The notes: generated by a model from the letters alone, not told the origin. DNA of 64,000 nucleotides from Apibacter adventoris (GCF_002964975.1 NZ_PSZM01000034.1:1-64000), one strand, 5' to 3'. Positions 16,799 to 27,624 are shown, counted from the stretch's first letter. Translations and numbers: made by a program.

Positions 16799-17752
16799 AT
16801 GTCAACAGATAACAATATTTTACAAACTATCATTATTGGGTCAGGACCCGCAGGATTTACAGCTGCAATTTATGCGGCAAGAGCCGAAATACATCCGATT
16901 TTAATTTCCGGTATGGAACTAGGCGGACAATTAACTACCACGACGGAAGTGGAAAATTTCCCAGGGTATCCGGAAGGAATTACAGGTCCGGAAATGATGT
17001 TGCAACTTCAAAAACAAGCTGAAAAATTTGGTGCAAAGTTAATTGTAGATACAGTTACTGAAATAGTTTTTGGAGAAAATCCAGGAGATATTCATCAAGT
17101 AATAACTTCCTCGGGGAAAGAATATCAAACTAGAACTGTAATCATATCAACAGGAGCAAGTGCAAAATATCTCGGTAAAGATTTTGAAGAAAAATATAAA
17201 GGAGGAGGAGTTTCTGCCTGTGCAACCTGTGACGGTTTTTTTTACAGAGGAAAAAATGTTGTAGTAGTAGGAGGTGGAGATACAGCTGTAGAAGAGGCTA
17301 CCTATTTGGCTAAAATATGTAAAAGAGTTTATATGGTTGTTAGAAAAGATTATTTACGAGCTTCTAAAATTATGCAGGAAAGATTAGTCCAAACCCCAAA
17401 TATTACACTAATGTATAATCATGAAGTTGTTGATTTAAAAGGAGAAAACAATTTAGTAGCCGGGGCAGTTGTAGTAAATAATAAAACCAATGAACAAACC
17501 GTATTAGAAGTAGATGGTATATTTATAGCTATTGGTCACCAACCTAATACTAAAGTATTTCAAGGAAAAATTGATATGGATGAAACCGGATATATTCAGG
17601 TAAAACCATTTTCAACAGAAACGAATGTTCCCGGAGTTTTTGCGGCAGGTGATGTAGCAGATAAACATTACAGACAGGCTATTACAGCTGCTGGTTCTGG
17701 TTGTATGGCAGCCTTGGATGCAGAAAAATATTTAATACTTAATAACCATTAA
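16799..17752 (+). CDS. trxB: Thioredoxin-disulfide reductase
   Basis: 317 aa. FAD-binding G-S-G-P-A-G-F-T-A-A-I-Y-A-A-R near the N-terminus, redox-active C-A-T-C-D near residue 140, NADPH-binding G-G-G-D-T-A-V-E-E-A (~158-167), and the C-terminal FAD segment V-F-A-A-G-D-V-A-D with R-Q-A-I-T-A-A-G-S-G. It reduces thioredoxin with NADPH in the cytoplasm. recR follows after 24 bases and may be co-transcribed. Confidence 0.97.
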   Translation: MSTDNNILQTIIIGSGPAGFTAAIYAARAEIHPILISGMELGGQLTTTTEVENFPGYPEGITGPEMMLQLQKQAEKFGAKLIVDTVTEIVFGENPGDIHQVITSSGKEYQTRTVIISTGASAKYLGKDFEEKYKGGGVSACATCDGFFYRGKNVVVVGGGDTAVEEATYLAKICKRVYMVVRKDYLRASKIMQERLVQTPNITLMYNHEVVDLKGENNLVAGAVVVNNKTNEQTVLEVDGIFIAIGHQPNTKVFQGKIDMDETGYIQVKPFSTETNVPGVFAAGDVADKHYRQAITAAGSGCMAALDAEKYLILNNH

Positions 17753-17776
17753 ATTGTTTAAGGTTTTCATAACTTC

Positions 17777-18397
17777 ATGAATTTTTCCAGTGAAATATTA
17801 GAACAGGCTGTAGAAGAAATTTCAAAATTACCCGGAATAGGAAAAAGAACAGCTTTAAGGTTAGCACTTCATTTGTTGGATGTACCCATAATTCAGACAG
17901 AAAATTTAACAAAAGCATTGTCTAATTTAGTAAATGAAATAAAACATTGTAAAATTTGTAATAACCTTTCTGATACAGATATTTGCCATGTTTGTTCTAA
18001 TATATATCGTGATGATAAAATTATATGTGTAGTTGAAGATATACGTGATGTAATGGCTATAGAAAGTACACATCAATATACAGGAAAATATCATGTGCTG
18101 GGAGGAAAGATATCTCCTATGGAAGGAATAAGCCCTGCCGATTTGTGTATTACTCCGTTATTAAAACGAATAAAAGAACAAAAAGTAGAAGAAATTATAT
18201 TTGCATTAAGTGCAACTATAGAAGGAGATACAACTATGTTTTATATTTACAAAATTTTAGGAGATACCGACATTAAATTTACAACCATAGCAAGAGGAAT
18301 AGGTATAGGTGAAGAGTTAGAATATACAGATGAACTTACTTTAATAAGATCGATTCAAAATAGAATTCCTTATCATCAAAATATAAAAAAAGATTGA
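17777..18397 (+). CDS. recR: Recombination mediator RecR
   Basis: 206 aa, normal length. Helix-hairpin-helix [13 protein letters not shown] (~17-29), Cys4 zinc finger C-K-I-C ... C-H-V-C (~58-75), Toprim segment [14 protein letters not shown] and C-terminal Walker-B-like region. With RecF/RecO it loads RecA on gapped DNA. Followed by a strong terminator. Confidence 0.97.
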   Translation: MNFSSEILEQAVEEISKLPGIGKRTALRLALHLLDVPIIQTENLTKALSNLVNEIKHCKICNNLSDTDICHVCSNIYRDDKIICVVEDIRDVMAIESTHQYTGKYHVLGGKISPMEGISPADLCITPLLKRIKEQKVEEIIFALSATIEGDTTMFYIYKILGDTDIKFTTIARGIGIGEELEYTDELTLIRSIQNRIPYHQNIKKD

Positions 18398-18406
18398 TTT
18401 AAATTA

Positions 18407-18440
18407 AAAAAACCTGAAGTGATTACTTCAGGTTTTTTTA
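18407..18440 (+). terminator. Rho-independent terminator after recR
   Basis: Perfect 14-bp stem AAAAAACCTGAAGT / ACTTCAGGTTTTTT with loop GATT. Confidence 0.92.
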
Positions 18441-18464
18441 ATTTTTTAACCTCCTATATATGCT

Positions 18465-18472
18465 TATATTTG
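18465..18472 (+). promoter_or_regulatory. Probable -7 element for the amino-acid permease gene
   Basis: TATATTTG (TAnnTTTG) about 21 bases before the TTG start at 18494, downstream of the recR terminator. Confidence 0.5.
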
Positions 18473-18493
18473 TAGGAATTTATTTGACAGCAT

Positions 18494-19915
18494 TTGGAAA
18501 CAAAAGAAAAAAAAAATTTAAAAAGAGGACTTACTAATCGACATATTCAGCTAATAGCTTTAGGAGGAGCTATAGGTACAGGATTATTTTTAGGAATAGG
18601 ACCTGCAGCCGTTATGGCAGGACCTTCGGTTATTTTAGGCTATGCTTTTGCCGGATTTATTGCCTTTATGATTATGCGCCAATTGGGGGAAATGGTAGTC
18701 GAAGAACCGGTATCAGGAAGTTTTAGTTATTTTGCCTATAAATATTGGGGACCGTTTGCAGGATTCATCTCTGGTTGGAATTATTGGATATTGTATATTT
18801 TCGTAAGTATGGCTGAATTAACAGCTATAGGCACCTATGTTCAATTTTGGTGGCCTCATATACCATTATGGGTTTCCAGTTTATTTTTTTTCTTGATAAT
18901 AAATGCTATCAATTTGGCAAATGTTAAAATATATGGAGAAGCCGAATTTTGGTTTGCAATAATAAAAGTTATAGCTATTATTGCAATGATAGTATTTGGC
19001 TGTTATTTATTACTTAGCGGTACAGGCGGCCCCCATGCTTCTATAGCCAATCTTTGGAATGATGAAGGTTTTTTTCCAAAAGGTTTTTTTTCAATGAATG
19101 AAAATGGAAAATATCAGGGATTGTTGGCGGCTATGGCTATAATCATGTTTTCATTTGGTGGTTTGGAACTTATAGGTATTACTTCTGCTGAAGCAGAACA
19201 TCCGGAAAAAACCATTCCTAAAGCAACTAATCAAGTTATATATCGAATTTTGATTTTTTATGTAGGCGCTTTAATAATTTTATTTTCACTTTCTCCTTGG
19301 AGAGAAATTACAATTGACAGTAGCCCTTTTGTTACTGTTTTTAATACTTTAAAAGGTTTTCGATTTACAATTACTGGATTTACAATTTATTTCACCCATA
19401 TTGTAGCAAATATTTTAAACTTAGTAGTTTTAACTGCTGCTTTATCAGTATATAACAGTAGTGTATATTGCAATAGCCGAATGTTATATGGATTATCTAT
19501 TCAAGGTAATGCTCCGAAGTTTTTATCTCGTTTAAATAAAAATCATGTTCCTATCATGGCTATTCTTGTATCTGCTGTTTTTGCTGCTATATGTGTTATT
19601 ATTAATAAATTAATACCACAAGAAGCACTAGAATATTTAATGTCCTTCGTTGTTTCCGCTTTAATTATTAACTGGATAATGATAAGTTTAACTCACTTAT
19701 TTTTCAGGAAATCTAAAAATAAAGATAAAATAATACCGAAATTTAGATCGTTCGGCTATCCTGTTACAAATTATATATGCTTAATATTTCTAATAGGTAT
19801 ATTAATAATTATGTGGCTTACTGGTATGAAATTATCTGTAGAATTAATTCCAGTTTGGTTAATTATTTTATTTATAGGCTATAAATTTGTTCAACAAAAT
19901 AAAAAACAAAAATAA
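18494..19915 (+). CDS. APC-superfamily amino-acid permease
   Basis: 473 aa from a TTG start (18494). Starts L-K-R-G-L-T-N-R-H-I-Q-L-I-A-L-G-G-A-I-G-T-G-L-F, the signature of the amino-acid transporter (AAT) family of APC permeases (LysP/AroP/ProY/CycA type), with about 12 membrane segments. E-A-E-F-W-F-A-I-I-K-V (~156) and E-H-P-E-K-T-I-P-K-A (~234) are also family features. A proton-driven importer; which amino acid cannot be decided by eye. Confidence 0.92.
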   Translation: METKEKKNLKRGLTNRHIQLIALGGAIGTGLFLGIGPAAVMAGPSVILGYAFAGFIAFMIMRQLGEMVVEEPVSGSFSYFAYKYWGPFAGFISGWNYWILYIFVSMAELTAIGTYVQFWWPHIPLWVSSLFFFLIINAINLANVKIYGEAEFWFAIIKVIAIIAMIVFGCYLLLSGTGGPHASIANLWNDEGFFPKGFFSMNENGKYQGLLAAMAIIMFSFGGLELIGITSAEAEHPEKTIPKATNQVIYRILIFYVGALIILFSLSPWREITIDSSPFVTVFNTLKGFRFTITGFTIYFTHIVANILNLVVLTAALSVYNSSVYCNSRMLYGLSIQGNAPKFLSRLNKNHVPIMAILVSAVFAAICVIINKLIPQEALEYLMSFVVSALIINWIMISLTHLFFRKSKNKDKIIPKFRSFGYPVTNYICLIFLIGILIIMWLTGMKLSVELIPVWLIILFIGYKFVQQNKKQK

Positions 19916-20653
19916 TTTTTTATTTGATTTATATTTTGATTTTTAAATTTAATTTATAATAAATAGAAATTCAAATATTATAGAATTTTTGTATATCATG
20001 AGGATATTATTTTCGAGTCAGTAATTATATGCATAGTTCATAACAAATTCTTTATATAGAGGCGGAAAAAAAGGAATAAGGATTATTTATTAACACTGGA
20101 TCAGTAAATAAATGGTTACTTAGTTTCATCTAATAGAGGAGTATAAGTATTTGAATCATCTCTCTATAAAATACATAATAAATAATGAAATGTTTAATGG
20201 TTATATAAAATTATAGACGGAACACAGAATGATTTGAAAGAGTTAACCTCTGATACTATCTGATATTAATGGTGTAGGAACAACTTCGCAATTGTTCATG
20301 AGTAGAACAGTTGCAGGCATAATTTGGTACTTCTGCAAATAAATATATGAATTTCTATATCGATTTACATTATTAAGCTTTTTAAAATTTATATAAAAAG
20401 CTCCTTATTAATAATGATAAATATTCCTAATTCAGGTTTCTAATGGACTAATATAGACTTGTAACCTATGGTAGGTTTGCCTTAATAAATTACAGAATAT
20501 ACTTAAATAAACCAATTAAATTATACCTTTGAGATACCTGAACTCAAAATTATGGCAATGTTAGCTCAATTTTCCTTAATCAAAATATTAAGAATCATTT
20601 GTTAACGATTACTTTTCGAAATGAAGTAATGATTATAATTTATGTTATTTTAA
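19916..20653. other. 738-base region without a recognisable gene
   Basis: AT-rich, no ORF with coding character on either strand, no clear hairpin terminator for the permease gene and no RNA gene that I recognise. Locally less AT-biased stretches (about 20230-20340) could be decayed coding DNA, but I find no protein match by eye. Confidence 0.4.
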
Positions 20654-22282
20654 TCATTTTTCTAAAATTTCTGAGAGTATTTGTGCAGATGTTGAATTAG
20701 GAAAAGTAATACTTATTTTTTGTGAAATAGTGGGAGCTATTTCAGTAATGTATTTTTTATTATGATTAATTCCATGTGGTATTTTCCAACCATAAAATAT
20801 AGCCGGAACATGAGTATCATAAGTATAAGAACTTCCATGCGAAGTACCTTGTATCATATATTCCATATAGGCAGGGTCTAATAATACATAAATTTGTCCG
20901 TTTTGTGTCTTGTCATATCCTCTGAAAATCATAGAACCATGTTCGTCAGTAGCAGAAGCATTAAGTATTTGTTTTTCGGTATAGGTTCTTTTTACTCCCG
21001 GAAAAGTTTCTATATAATCGGCAAATGTTTCAAATACATCTTCTTTGTTTATACCGTCTTTTTTGATTGCTTCTTCATCAAAATACACATTTTGGTTATA
21101 ATATGTTGATATAAAATCGTTACCATAAGTTTTTACAGAAAAATCTTTCAATTTTTGTTCTATTTCTTTTCTTTTTAAAGAAAATACCTCATATCCCTTA
21201 TCATGAAGATATAAAGGATTTTCTGCTCCGGAATGGTCAGCCGTCAAAAAAAGTAAATAATTTTCTTTTCCAACTTTTGTATCTAAATAGGAAAGAATAT
21301 CAGCGATTAAAAGGTCTAAACGCAAGTATGTATCTTCAGTTTCTATTGATCTGGGAGACGTTTGATGGGAAATAACATCTGTAGCGGAAAAACTAAGAGT
21401 TAAAAAATCTGTATCATTATCCTGTCCTAAATTTTCTTTTTGTATAAGTTCCTTGGCAAAATCAACAATCATATTGTTAGTAAAAGGAGTAGATTTTAAA
21501 ACTTTAGCACCATCTTTTTCATAAGCAGATTTTAAATTATAAGGGAAAATAGCTTTATTATCTTTGTTTATGGATAAAATTTCATAAGGATTTTCATCGG
21601 GTAAGCTTTCTTGATAAAATGTTTGATCTTTCAGTAGTTTCCATCCTTCATTAATATATTTCATATATATTTTTTCATTATTAAATGAATTAACCCATTG
21701 GGGAAAATCTTTCCCATAAAAAGAACTGGAAATGAAATTTCCATTATTAGATAACCAATATGCTCTATTAGCAAAATGACCTGCAGGTAATATGGCCCCA
21801 CGGTCTTTCATACTAATTCCAAATACTTTTCCTCGAAAATTTGTAGCTAATCTTAATTCATCTGTTATAGTTGTAGATTGTAAATTTTTTGGAGACATTA
21901 ATCCTTCCTCTGGTTTCTCAGGATTTCCTTGTGGGGTTACTGTAGAATCCTCTGTGCAATATATTTTTGTTTTGGAATTTCTTATGTACCAACTATTGCC
22001 CAATATCCCATGATTTACAGGTGTAGTACCGGTATATACAGAGGCATGTCCGGGTGCGGTATGTGTAGGTACATAATTATAGTGCATGTTAGTATATAAA
22101 TACCCTTTATCTATTAATCTATTAAAACCATTTTTTGAGAAATAAGGACCGAATCTATATAAATATTCCATTCTCATTTGATCAACAACAATGCCTACAA
22201 TCAATTTAGGTCTTTCAATTTGAGCATATGAATATAATGTAAAATTAAGAAGTAATAAAACGGTTATTTTTTTTATGTTCAT
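20654..22282 (-). CDS. pafA: PafA-type alkaline phosphatase
   Basis: 542 aa with signal peptide (ends S-Y-A-Q). Alkaline phosphatase/phosphodiesterase fold: metal Asp34 in V-V-D-Q-M-R, nucleophile Thr in T-H-T-A-P-G-H-A (residues 73-80), the K-D-R motif in M-K-D-R-G-A-I-L-P-A-G-H that replaces the Arg of E. coli PhoA, L-T-A-D-H-S-G for Zn binding and the final His in G-T-S-H-G-S. This matches Flavobacteriia PafA, a periplasmic, calcium-tolerant phosphomonoesterase for phosphate scavenging. Own transcription unit. Confidence 0.92.
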   Translation of the reverse strand: MNIKKITVLLLLNFTLYSYAQIERPKLIVGIVVDQMRMEYLYRFGPYFSKNGFNRLIDKGYLYTNMHYNYVPTHTAPGHASVYTGTTPVNHGILGNSWYIRNSKTKIYCTEDSTVTPQGNPEKPEEGLMSPKNLQSTTITDELRLATNFRGKVFGISMKDRGAILPAGHFANRAYWLSNNGNFISSSFYGKDFPQWVNSFNNEKIYMKYINEGWKLLKDQTFYQESLPDENPYEILSINKDNKAIFPYNLKSAYEKDGAKVLKSTPFTNNMIVDFAKELIQKENLGQDNDTDFLTLSFSATDVISHQTSPRSIETEDTYLRLDLLIADILSYLDTKVGKENYLLFLTADHSGAENPLYLHDKGYEVFSLKRKEIEQKLKDFSVKTYGNDFISTYYNQNVYFDEEAIKKDGINKEDVFETFADYIETFPGVKRTYTEKQILNASATDEHGSMIFRGYDKTQNGQIYVLLDPAYMEYMIQGTSHGSSYTYDTHVPAIFYGWKIPHGINHNKKYITEIAPTISQKISITFPNSTSAQILSEILEK

Positions 22283-22368
22283 TATATTTTTTTGTTTTTG
22301 GAAAAAATTAATAATTAAATTTTAAATGAAATAAAACTAATGGTTAAAAAATATAAAATTAATATATA

Positions 22369-23253
22369 TTAAAATTTTGTGAGTTTTTCAAGGGCAAATT
22401 GAATCATTGAATCAATGGCTGAATAGGGATCTTTACTAAAAGTACCCGAATATCTGTTAGTTACTATAGTATTTAAAGAAAGGGCTTTATGTCCCATAAG
22501 ATGCGATAATCCATAAATAGCCGAAGTTTCCATTTCAAAATTTGTAATGCGATTATTATTATATGTAAATTTAGTTAATTGTTCATTCATAGATTCATTA
22601 TCTAAATTTAAACGTAATATTCTTCCTTGAGGTCCATAAAAACCAATGGCTGTAGCTGTAATCCCTGATATAACTTTAGAATTTTCTGTCATTAAATGCA
22701 GTAATTCTTCAGATCCTTCTGCTAAATAGGGTAAAGCTCTTTTTGGATTCCATTTTGTTTGTATAATAAACTCCTTAGCTATAGGATTCTCATAAAAAGA
22801 TTCTGTATTTGCATAAAAGCTCATTAGCCCATCAAAACCTAGTCCGTAAGTGGAAGCAACTATTGTATCAACAGGAATATCTTTCTGAATTGCACCGGAA
22901 GTTCCTAAACGTACAAATGTTAATTGTTTACGAATTGGTTTAATTTCCTTTTTTTTCAAATCAATATTGGCTAAAGCATCCAGTTCATTTAGAACTATAT
23001 CTATATTATCAGTTCCCATACCTGTAGATATAACAGTTAGCCTTTTTTGATTAAGTATACCTGTGTTAACGATAATCTCTCTTTTTTGTGAGCGAGTTTC
23101 AATCGCATCAAAGTATTTTGATACATTTGAAACACGATTTTGGTCCCCAACTAGAATGATAGTATCTGCTAATTCTTCGGGTTTTATATTACAATGATAA
23201 ATACTTCCGTCAGGATTTAATACTAATTCAGAACTCGATAATTTACTTGCCAT
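22369..23253 (-). CDS. Nucleoside phosphorylase (uridine phosphorylase-like)
   Basis: 294 aa. NP-I family features: L-V-G-D-Q-N-R-V (phosphate-binding Arg), S-T-G-M-G-T-D-N (~83), R-L-G-T-S-G-A-I-Q (~120) and N-F-E-M-E-T-S-A-I-Y-G-L (~240). The conserved E-M-E-T-S supports Udp-like pyrimidine nucleoside phosphorylases, which cleave uridine with phosphate for salvage. Cytoplasmic. The SUI1-like gene lies upstream on the same strand after a 56-base spacer, possibly one transcript. Confidence 0.88.
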   Translation of the reverse strand: MASKLSSSELVLNPDGSIYHCNIKPEELADTIILVGDQNRVSNVSKYFDAIETRSQKREIIVNTGILNQKRLTVISTGMGTDNIDIVLNELDALANIDLKKKEIKPIRKQLTFVRLGTSGAIQKDIPVDTIVASTYGLGFDGLMSFYANTESFYENPIAKEFIIQTKWNPKRALPYLAEGSEELLHLMTENSKVISGITATAIGFYGPQGRILRLNLDNESMNEQLTKFTYNNNRITNFEMETSAIYGLSHLMGHKALSLNTIVTNRYSGTFSKDPYSAIDSMIQFALEKLTKF

Positions 23254-23309
23254 TTTTTTATTAGATATTGTATGTTTAAATAATTATAAAAAAGAGGGAG
23301 ATATTCAGG

Positions 23310-23648
23310 TTATCCACCAACACGTTTTGCATTAAAACCTTTATTTTTTAGTATATCCATAATTTTATCCCTGTAATTTCCTTGAATAACAATTGAATTT
23401 TCTTTTACAGATCCACCTACTCCTAATTTTGATTTGATATCTTTAGCCAATAATTTTAAATCTTCATTTGTACCATTATAATTTTCAAGAATTGTAACCG
23501 GTTTTCCATTTCTTCCTTTTTTTTCATATTTGCAAAGAATAGGTTCTTTCTGAAGAAATATTTTTTTTTCTTTTGCTTGTAATTCAGGAAGATCTTCCTG
23601 AAACTGATGATCAGGAAATAATTTTTTAAGCTGATCTTGCAAGTCCAT
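23310..23648 (-). CDS. SUI1/eIF1-like translation factor (YciH family)
   Basis: 112 aa. The C-terminal ~80 residues carry the SUI1 fold: G-K-P-V-T-I-L-E-N-Y-N-G, D-L-K-L-L-A-K-D-I-K-S-K-L-G-V-G-G-S-V-K and I-V-I-Q-G-N-Y-R-D-K-I. Bacterial YciH influences start-site fidelity in vitro; its cell role is unclear. The N-terminal 30 residues are less conserved. Confidence 0.9.
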   Translation of the reverse strand: MDLQDQLKKLFPDHQFQEDLPELQAKEKKIFLQKEPILCKYEKKGRNGKPVTILENYNGTNEDLKLLAKDIKSKLGVGGSVKENSIVIQGNYRDKIMDILKNKGFNAKRVGG

Positions 23649-24028
23649 TGTATTATATTTTAATGCTAATTTACAATTTATTATTTTTTGTATTGTTTCT
23701 TTTTGAAAGAAAGTGTTTTAATAAATGTAATTATATTCATAAAGTAATGATTATTTTTTTTATTTTGAAGTAATTTTTCACAAAATTAAATTTGTTTCCA
23801 AGTAAGTTAAAATTAAGATTTTTTCATTTAATGATTTATGAGAAAATAAAGAATACTTAAAATTATTCTTAATTATATAAAATCACTTCAGGGATTTAGA
23901 AACTATAAATCATAAAAAAAATTATATTATAAAAGAACATATAATGAAAATTGTTATTTTAGACCAAATATCTAAAAAAATACATTAAATAAAAATTATG
24001 AAGTTTAGAATTAAATATCGTAAAACAA
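23649..24028. other. 380-base AT-rich intergenic region
   Basis: Between the SUI1-like gene and the DJ-1 gene. No ORF, hairpin or RNA gene recognised. Confidence 0.4.
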
Positions 24029-24622
24029 CTATATAGAAAAATTATCAATAGTTTTATCTTTTTGCCAATTATATTCAATTTCAGAAGCTATAGTATCCGC
24101 TATTTTTTCTCCGTGTAAATCAGAAATAAAGCCTAAAACCATATCCATTCCGGAGCTTATTCCGGATGAAGTATAGAATTTACCATCATTATTCCAGCGG
24201 GCCTTTTTTAACCATCTGACATTTAAATTATTTGATATTACCCATTGAAATGCTTTTTTATTGGAGGTTGCAATTCTTCCATTGAGAAGACCTGTTTTTG
24301 CTAATAAAGCGCTTCCGGTACATACAGTAAGGATGAATTGACTTTTTTGAGATATTTGTAATATATTATTAAGCAATGGTATATTATTTATTTCTTTACG
24401 AGTTCCCCAACCACCGGGAATCAAAAATATATCTGTACCTTGTAAAATTTTTTCTAAAGAAACTGTTTCTAAATTAACTCCATGTGAATTTTTTATGATT
24501 CCGCCATTTAATGAATAGAAAGTAACAGAATAAACATCTTTAAGTCTTCCAAAAATTTCCACAGGACCAAATACATCTAAGGTTTCAAAATCCTTAAAAA
24601 GTAAAATAGAAACTTCTTTCAT
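24029..24622 (-). CDS. DJ-1/PfpI-family protein
   Basis: 197 aa class-I glutamine-amidotransferase-like fold. Nucleophile-elbow Cys in L-T-V-C-T-G-S-A-L-L-A-K-T-G-L-L (~100), acidic partner Glu in F-G-P-V-E-I-F-G-R-L (~22) and I-P-G-G-W-G-T-R. The spacing and the sequence R-I-A-T-S-N-K-K-A-F resemble the isocyanide-hydratase/AraC-N-terminal branch. Enzymatic substrate unknown. Monocistronic, downstream of thyA but behind its terminator. Confidence 0.88.
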   Translation of the reverse strand: MKEVSILLFKDFETLDVFGPVEIFGRLKDVYSVTFYSLNGGIIKNSHGVNLETVSLEKILQGTDIFLIPGGWGTRKEINNIPLLNNILQISQKSQFILTVCTGSALLAKTGLLNGRIATSNKKAFQWVISNNLNVRWLKKARWNNDGKFYTSSGISSGMDMVLGFISDLHGEKIADTIASEIEYNWQKDKTIDNFSI

Positions 24623-24665
24623 AAAATCGAAAATTATATGTTTATTATAATTATATAATTTAAAT

Positions 24666-24700
24666 AAAAAAAGCTCATTCTAAAAGATATGAGCCTTTTT
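24666..24700 (-). terminator. Probable terminator after thyA
   Basis: On the minus strand a 7-bp stem (GGCTCAT / ATGAGCT, one mismatched outer pair) flanked by A and T runs, about 150 bases past the thyA stop. Confidence 0.65.
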
Positions 24701-24850
24701 ATCTTAATTAGCATTTCTTTTGGAGTTTTTTAGCTGAATTTTAACACACATGGCAAATCTACGAAATATAATTTTTAAAAATTAAAATGTGATAAAATTC
24801 ATATAAAATAAAATTAATAGATATTATATAAAAAAAAATAAATTCTGTTT

Positions 24851-25645
24851 TTAAATAGCTACTTTACCTTTGATATGTGGGTGAGGATCATAACCTTCAA
24901 TTGAAAAATCATTATAGGTAAAGTCAAAAATATCTTTGACTTCAGGATTTATTTTTAAAATTGGTAAAGGTCTCGGTTCACGGGTTAATTGTAATTTTAC
25001 CTGATCTATATGATTCCTATATATATGTACATCTCCAAAAGTGTGTACAAATTCACCTGTTTCTAAATTACAAACTTGTGCCATCATATGTAATAATAGT
25101 GAATAAGAAGCAATGTTAAACGGAACGCCTAAAAACACATCTGCACTTCTTTGATAAAGTTGAAGAGATAATTTTCCTTGAGCAACATAAAATTGAAATA
25201 AGGCATGACAAGGTGCTAAAGCCATATTAGGGATATCAGCTACATTCCAGGCAGAAACAATAATTCTCCGGGAATCTGGATTATTTTTTATTTGATTAAC
25301 AATTTCCGAAATCTGATCTATGTGTTTACCATTAGGAGCTCCCCAGCTTCTCCATTGATGTCCATAGACAGGACCTAAGTCACCATTTTCGTCAGCCCAT
25401 TCATCCCAAATTCGCACTTTATGTTCATGTAAATATTTTATATTAGTATCACCTTTTAAAAACCATAATAATTCATAAATAATAGAACGAAGATGTATTT
25501 TTTTTGTGGTAATTAAAGGAAATCCTTCTTGTAGATTAAAGCGTATTTGATATCCGAAAATGCTTATTGTACCGGTTCCGGTTCGGTCTTCTTTAACAGT
25601 ACCATGATCTAATATATGTTGTAAAAGATTTAAATAGGCTTGCAT
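24851..25645 (-). CDS. thyA: Thymidylate synthase
   Basis: 264 aa, full length. Catalytic Cys in [10 protein letters not shown] (~146), phosphate-binding R-R-I-I-V-S-A-W-N (~126) and the [13 protein letters not shown] signature. Makes dTMP from dUMP with methylene-tetrahydrofolate. No folA lies next to it. Confidence 0.98.
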   Translation of the reverse strand: MQAYLNLLQHILDHGTVKEDRTGTGTISIFGYQIRFNLQEGFPLITTKKIHLRSIIYELLWFLKGDTNIKYLHEHKVRIWDEWADENGDLGPVYGHQWRSWGAPNGKHIDQISEIVNQIKNNPDSRRIIVSAWNVADIPNMALAPCHALFQFYVAQGKLSLQLYQRSADVFLGVPFNIASYSLLLHMMAQVCNLETGEFVHTFGDVHIYRNHIDQVKLQLTREPRPLPILKINPEVKDIFDFTYNDFSIEGYDPHPHIKGKVAI

Positions 25646-25784
25646 AATGATATTATTAAGTAATGTAAAAATTATTTATGTGAATAATTTTTGTATTATT
25701 TTTAAATTATAGCGTAATTTATATACAATATTTAGAAATATTTACCAATTTAATTTGTATTATATATTTTTGAGTAAGTAAAGT

Positions 25785-27251
25785 TTAAATTTTTTTTCTA
25801 AGTCTTGCCACCGGAATGTTTAGTTGATCTCTATATTTTGCAATAGTTCTTCGCGCTATATTATATCCTTTGTCATTTAAAATTTTCATTAAATTATCAT
25901 CTGTTAATGGTTTTTTAGGATCTTCTTTTTCAATGACGTTTTGTAATATAGTTTTAATTTCTCGAGTAGATACTTCATCTCCTTCAGAATTTGTGAGGCT
26001 TTCAGAAAAGAGATCTTTAATTAGTAAAGTACCATAAGGTGTATTTACATACTTACTGTTCGCTACACGGGAAATAGTAGAAATATCTAATCCGGTTATT
26101 TCAGATATATCTTTAAGAATCATAGGTTTAATTAATTCTTCATCTCCGGTTAAAAAATAATCTTTTTGATAATCCATAATGGCTTTCATAGTGACAAACA
26201 AGGTTTGTTGACGTTGTTTTACTGCATCAATAAACCATTTTGCAGAATCAAGTTTTTGTTTAACAAACATTACAGCATCTTTTTGTTCTTTTGATTTATT
26301 TTCTGTGTTCTTGTATGTATCAAACATCTCAGAATATTCTCTGGAGACTTTTAATTCAGGAGCATTTCTTCCGTTTAGGGAAAATTCTAATTTACCATTT
26401 ACAATTTTAATAGTAAAATCAGGTATTATCTGATCTGTATTTTTTGAATTATTAGTAAAAGCTTTACCTGGTTTAGGGTTAAGTTTTTCAACTTCTGTAA
26501 TGGCATCCCTTAATTCATCTTCAGAAATAGAAAATTTCTGTTGTATTTTGTTGTAATGTTTTTTAGAAAAAGCATCAAACATTTCATCAATAATTCTATA
26601 GGCAAGCATGACGCTTTTAGTTTGATTGCGAGATTTTAATTGCAATAAAAGGCATTCCTGTAAATCTCTTGCACCAACTCCGGTAGGATCTAATTTTTGA
26701 ATATAATTAATTAATAAATTCTCAACGGTTTTTATATCTGTATAAATGCTTTGGGTAAAAGCAAGATCATCTACTATAGAACTTAATTGTCTTCTTAAAT
26801 ATCCATCATCATCCAGATTACCTATAATAAAATCAGCAATTTCTTGTTCCTCTTTTGTTAATCTGAATGTATGTAATTGATTTTCTAAATGTTCATGAAA
26901 TGATTCATACTGGGCATAAGGTATTTCCTTTTCATCATCATCATCACTATAATTATTAGAATGAGTTCGATAAGATGGAATTTCATCGTCGCTTAAATAA
27001 TCATCTATATTGATATAAGGAGCTTCAATTATTTCATTTTCAGAAGATTCATCATAATCATTTGTATCATATGGATCATCAGAATCATAAAAATCATCTT
27101 GCGCATCATTTTCCAGAGCCGGATTTTCTTCTATTTCCTGTTTTACAGCTTCTTCAAAAGCTAAAGTAGGAAGTTGAACCAGCTTCATTAGTTGTATTTG
27201 TTGCGGAGATAATTTTAATAATTGTTTTAGTCTTAAATCCTGTTTTAACAT
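25785..27251 (-). CDS. rpoN: RNA polymerase sigma-54 factor
   Basis: 488 aa. Region I (Q-L-L-K-L-S-P-Q-Q-I-Q-L-M-K-L-V-Q-L-P) is Gln/Leu rich, followed by an acidic region II (~45-110, many D and E). The core-binding and DNA-binding region contains L-D-P-T-G-V-G-A-R-D-L-Q-E-C-L (~168) and I-S-R-V-A-N-S-K-Y. The RpoN box A-R-R-T-I-A-K-Y-R is near the C-terminus. No enhancer-binding activator is in the window. Confidence 0.97.
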   Translation of the reverse strand: MLKQDLRLKQLLKLSPQQIQLMKLVQLPTLAFEEAVKQEIEENPALENDAQDDFYDSDDPYDTNDYDESSENEIIEAPYINIDDYLSDDEIPSYRTHSNNYSDDDDEKEIPYAQYESFHEHLENQLHTFRLTKEEQEIADFIIGNLDDDGYLRRQLSSIVDDLAFTQSIYTDIKTVENLLINYIQKLDPTGVGARDLQECLLLQLKSRNQTKSVMLAYRIIDEMFDAFSKKHYNKIQQKFSISEDELRDAITEVEKLNPKPGKAFTNNSKNTDQIIPDFTIKIVNGKLEFSLNGRNAPELKVSREYSEMFDTYKNTENKSKEQKDAVMFVKQKLDSAKWFIDAVKQRQQTLFVTMKAIMDYQKDYFLTGDEELIKPMILKDISEITGLDISTISRVANSKYVNTPYGTLLIKDLFSESLTNSEGDEVSTREIKTILQNVIEKEDPKKPLTDDNLMKILNDKGYNIARRTIAKYRDQLNIPVARLRKKI

Positions 27252-27624
27252 AGACTTATTATTTATATTGAGTAATAATTTAAATCAAATTTACATTATT
27301 AAATGATAAGATACAAATACGGGTATAATTATTGTATTAATAAATTATTTTATATCAATTTTATTTTTAGTTTGATGATATATTATTAAAAATAGATAAA
27401 AATTAATATTTTGAATTTATAATTATATATTTAAATGTAATTTTTATTAATAGTATAGAGTAAGTTAATAATTATAAGATTAATATGTAGTATTTATATT
27501 ATACTTATTTAACAGAGAATAGAGGATAATAATATAATTTGATGAAAAATTTTAATTGAAAGTTCTTTAAAAATTGAAGTAAAAATTAAGTTATCTTAAC
27601 AATCTATTATTGTAAAAAACTCAT

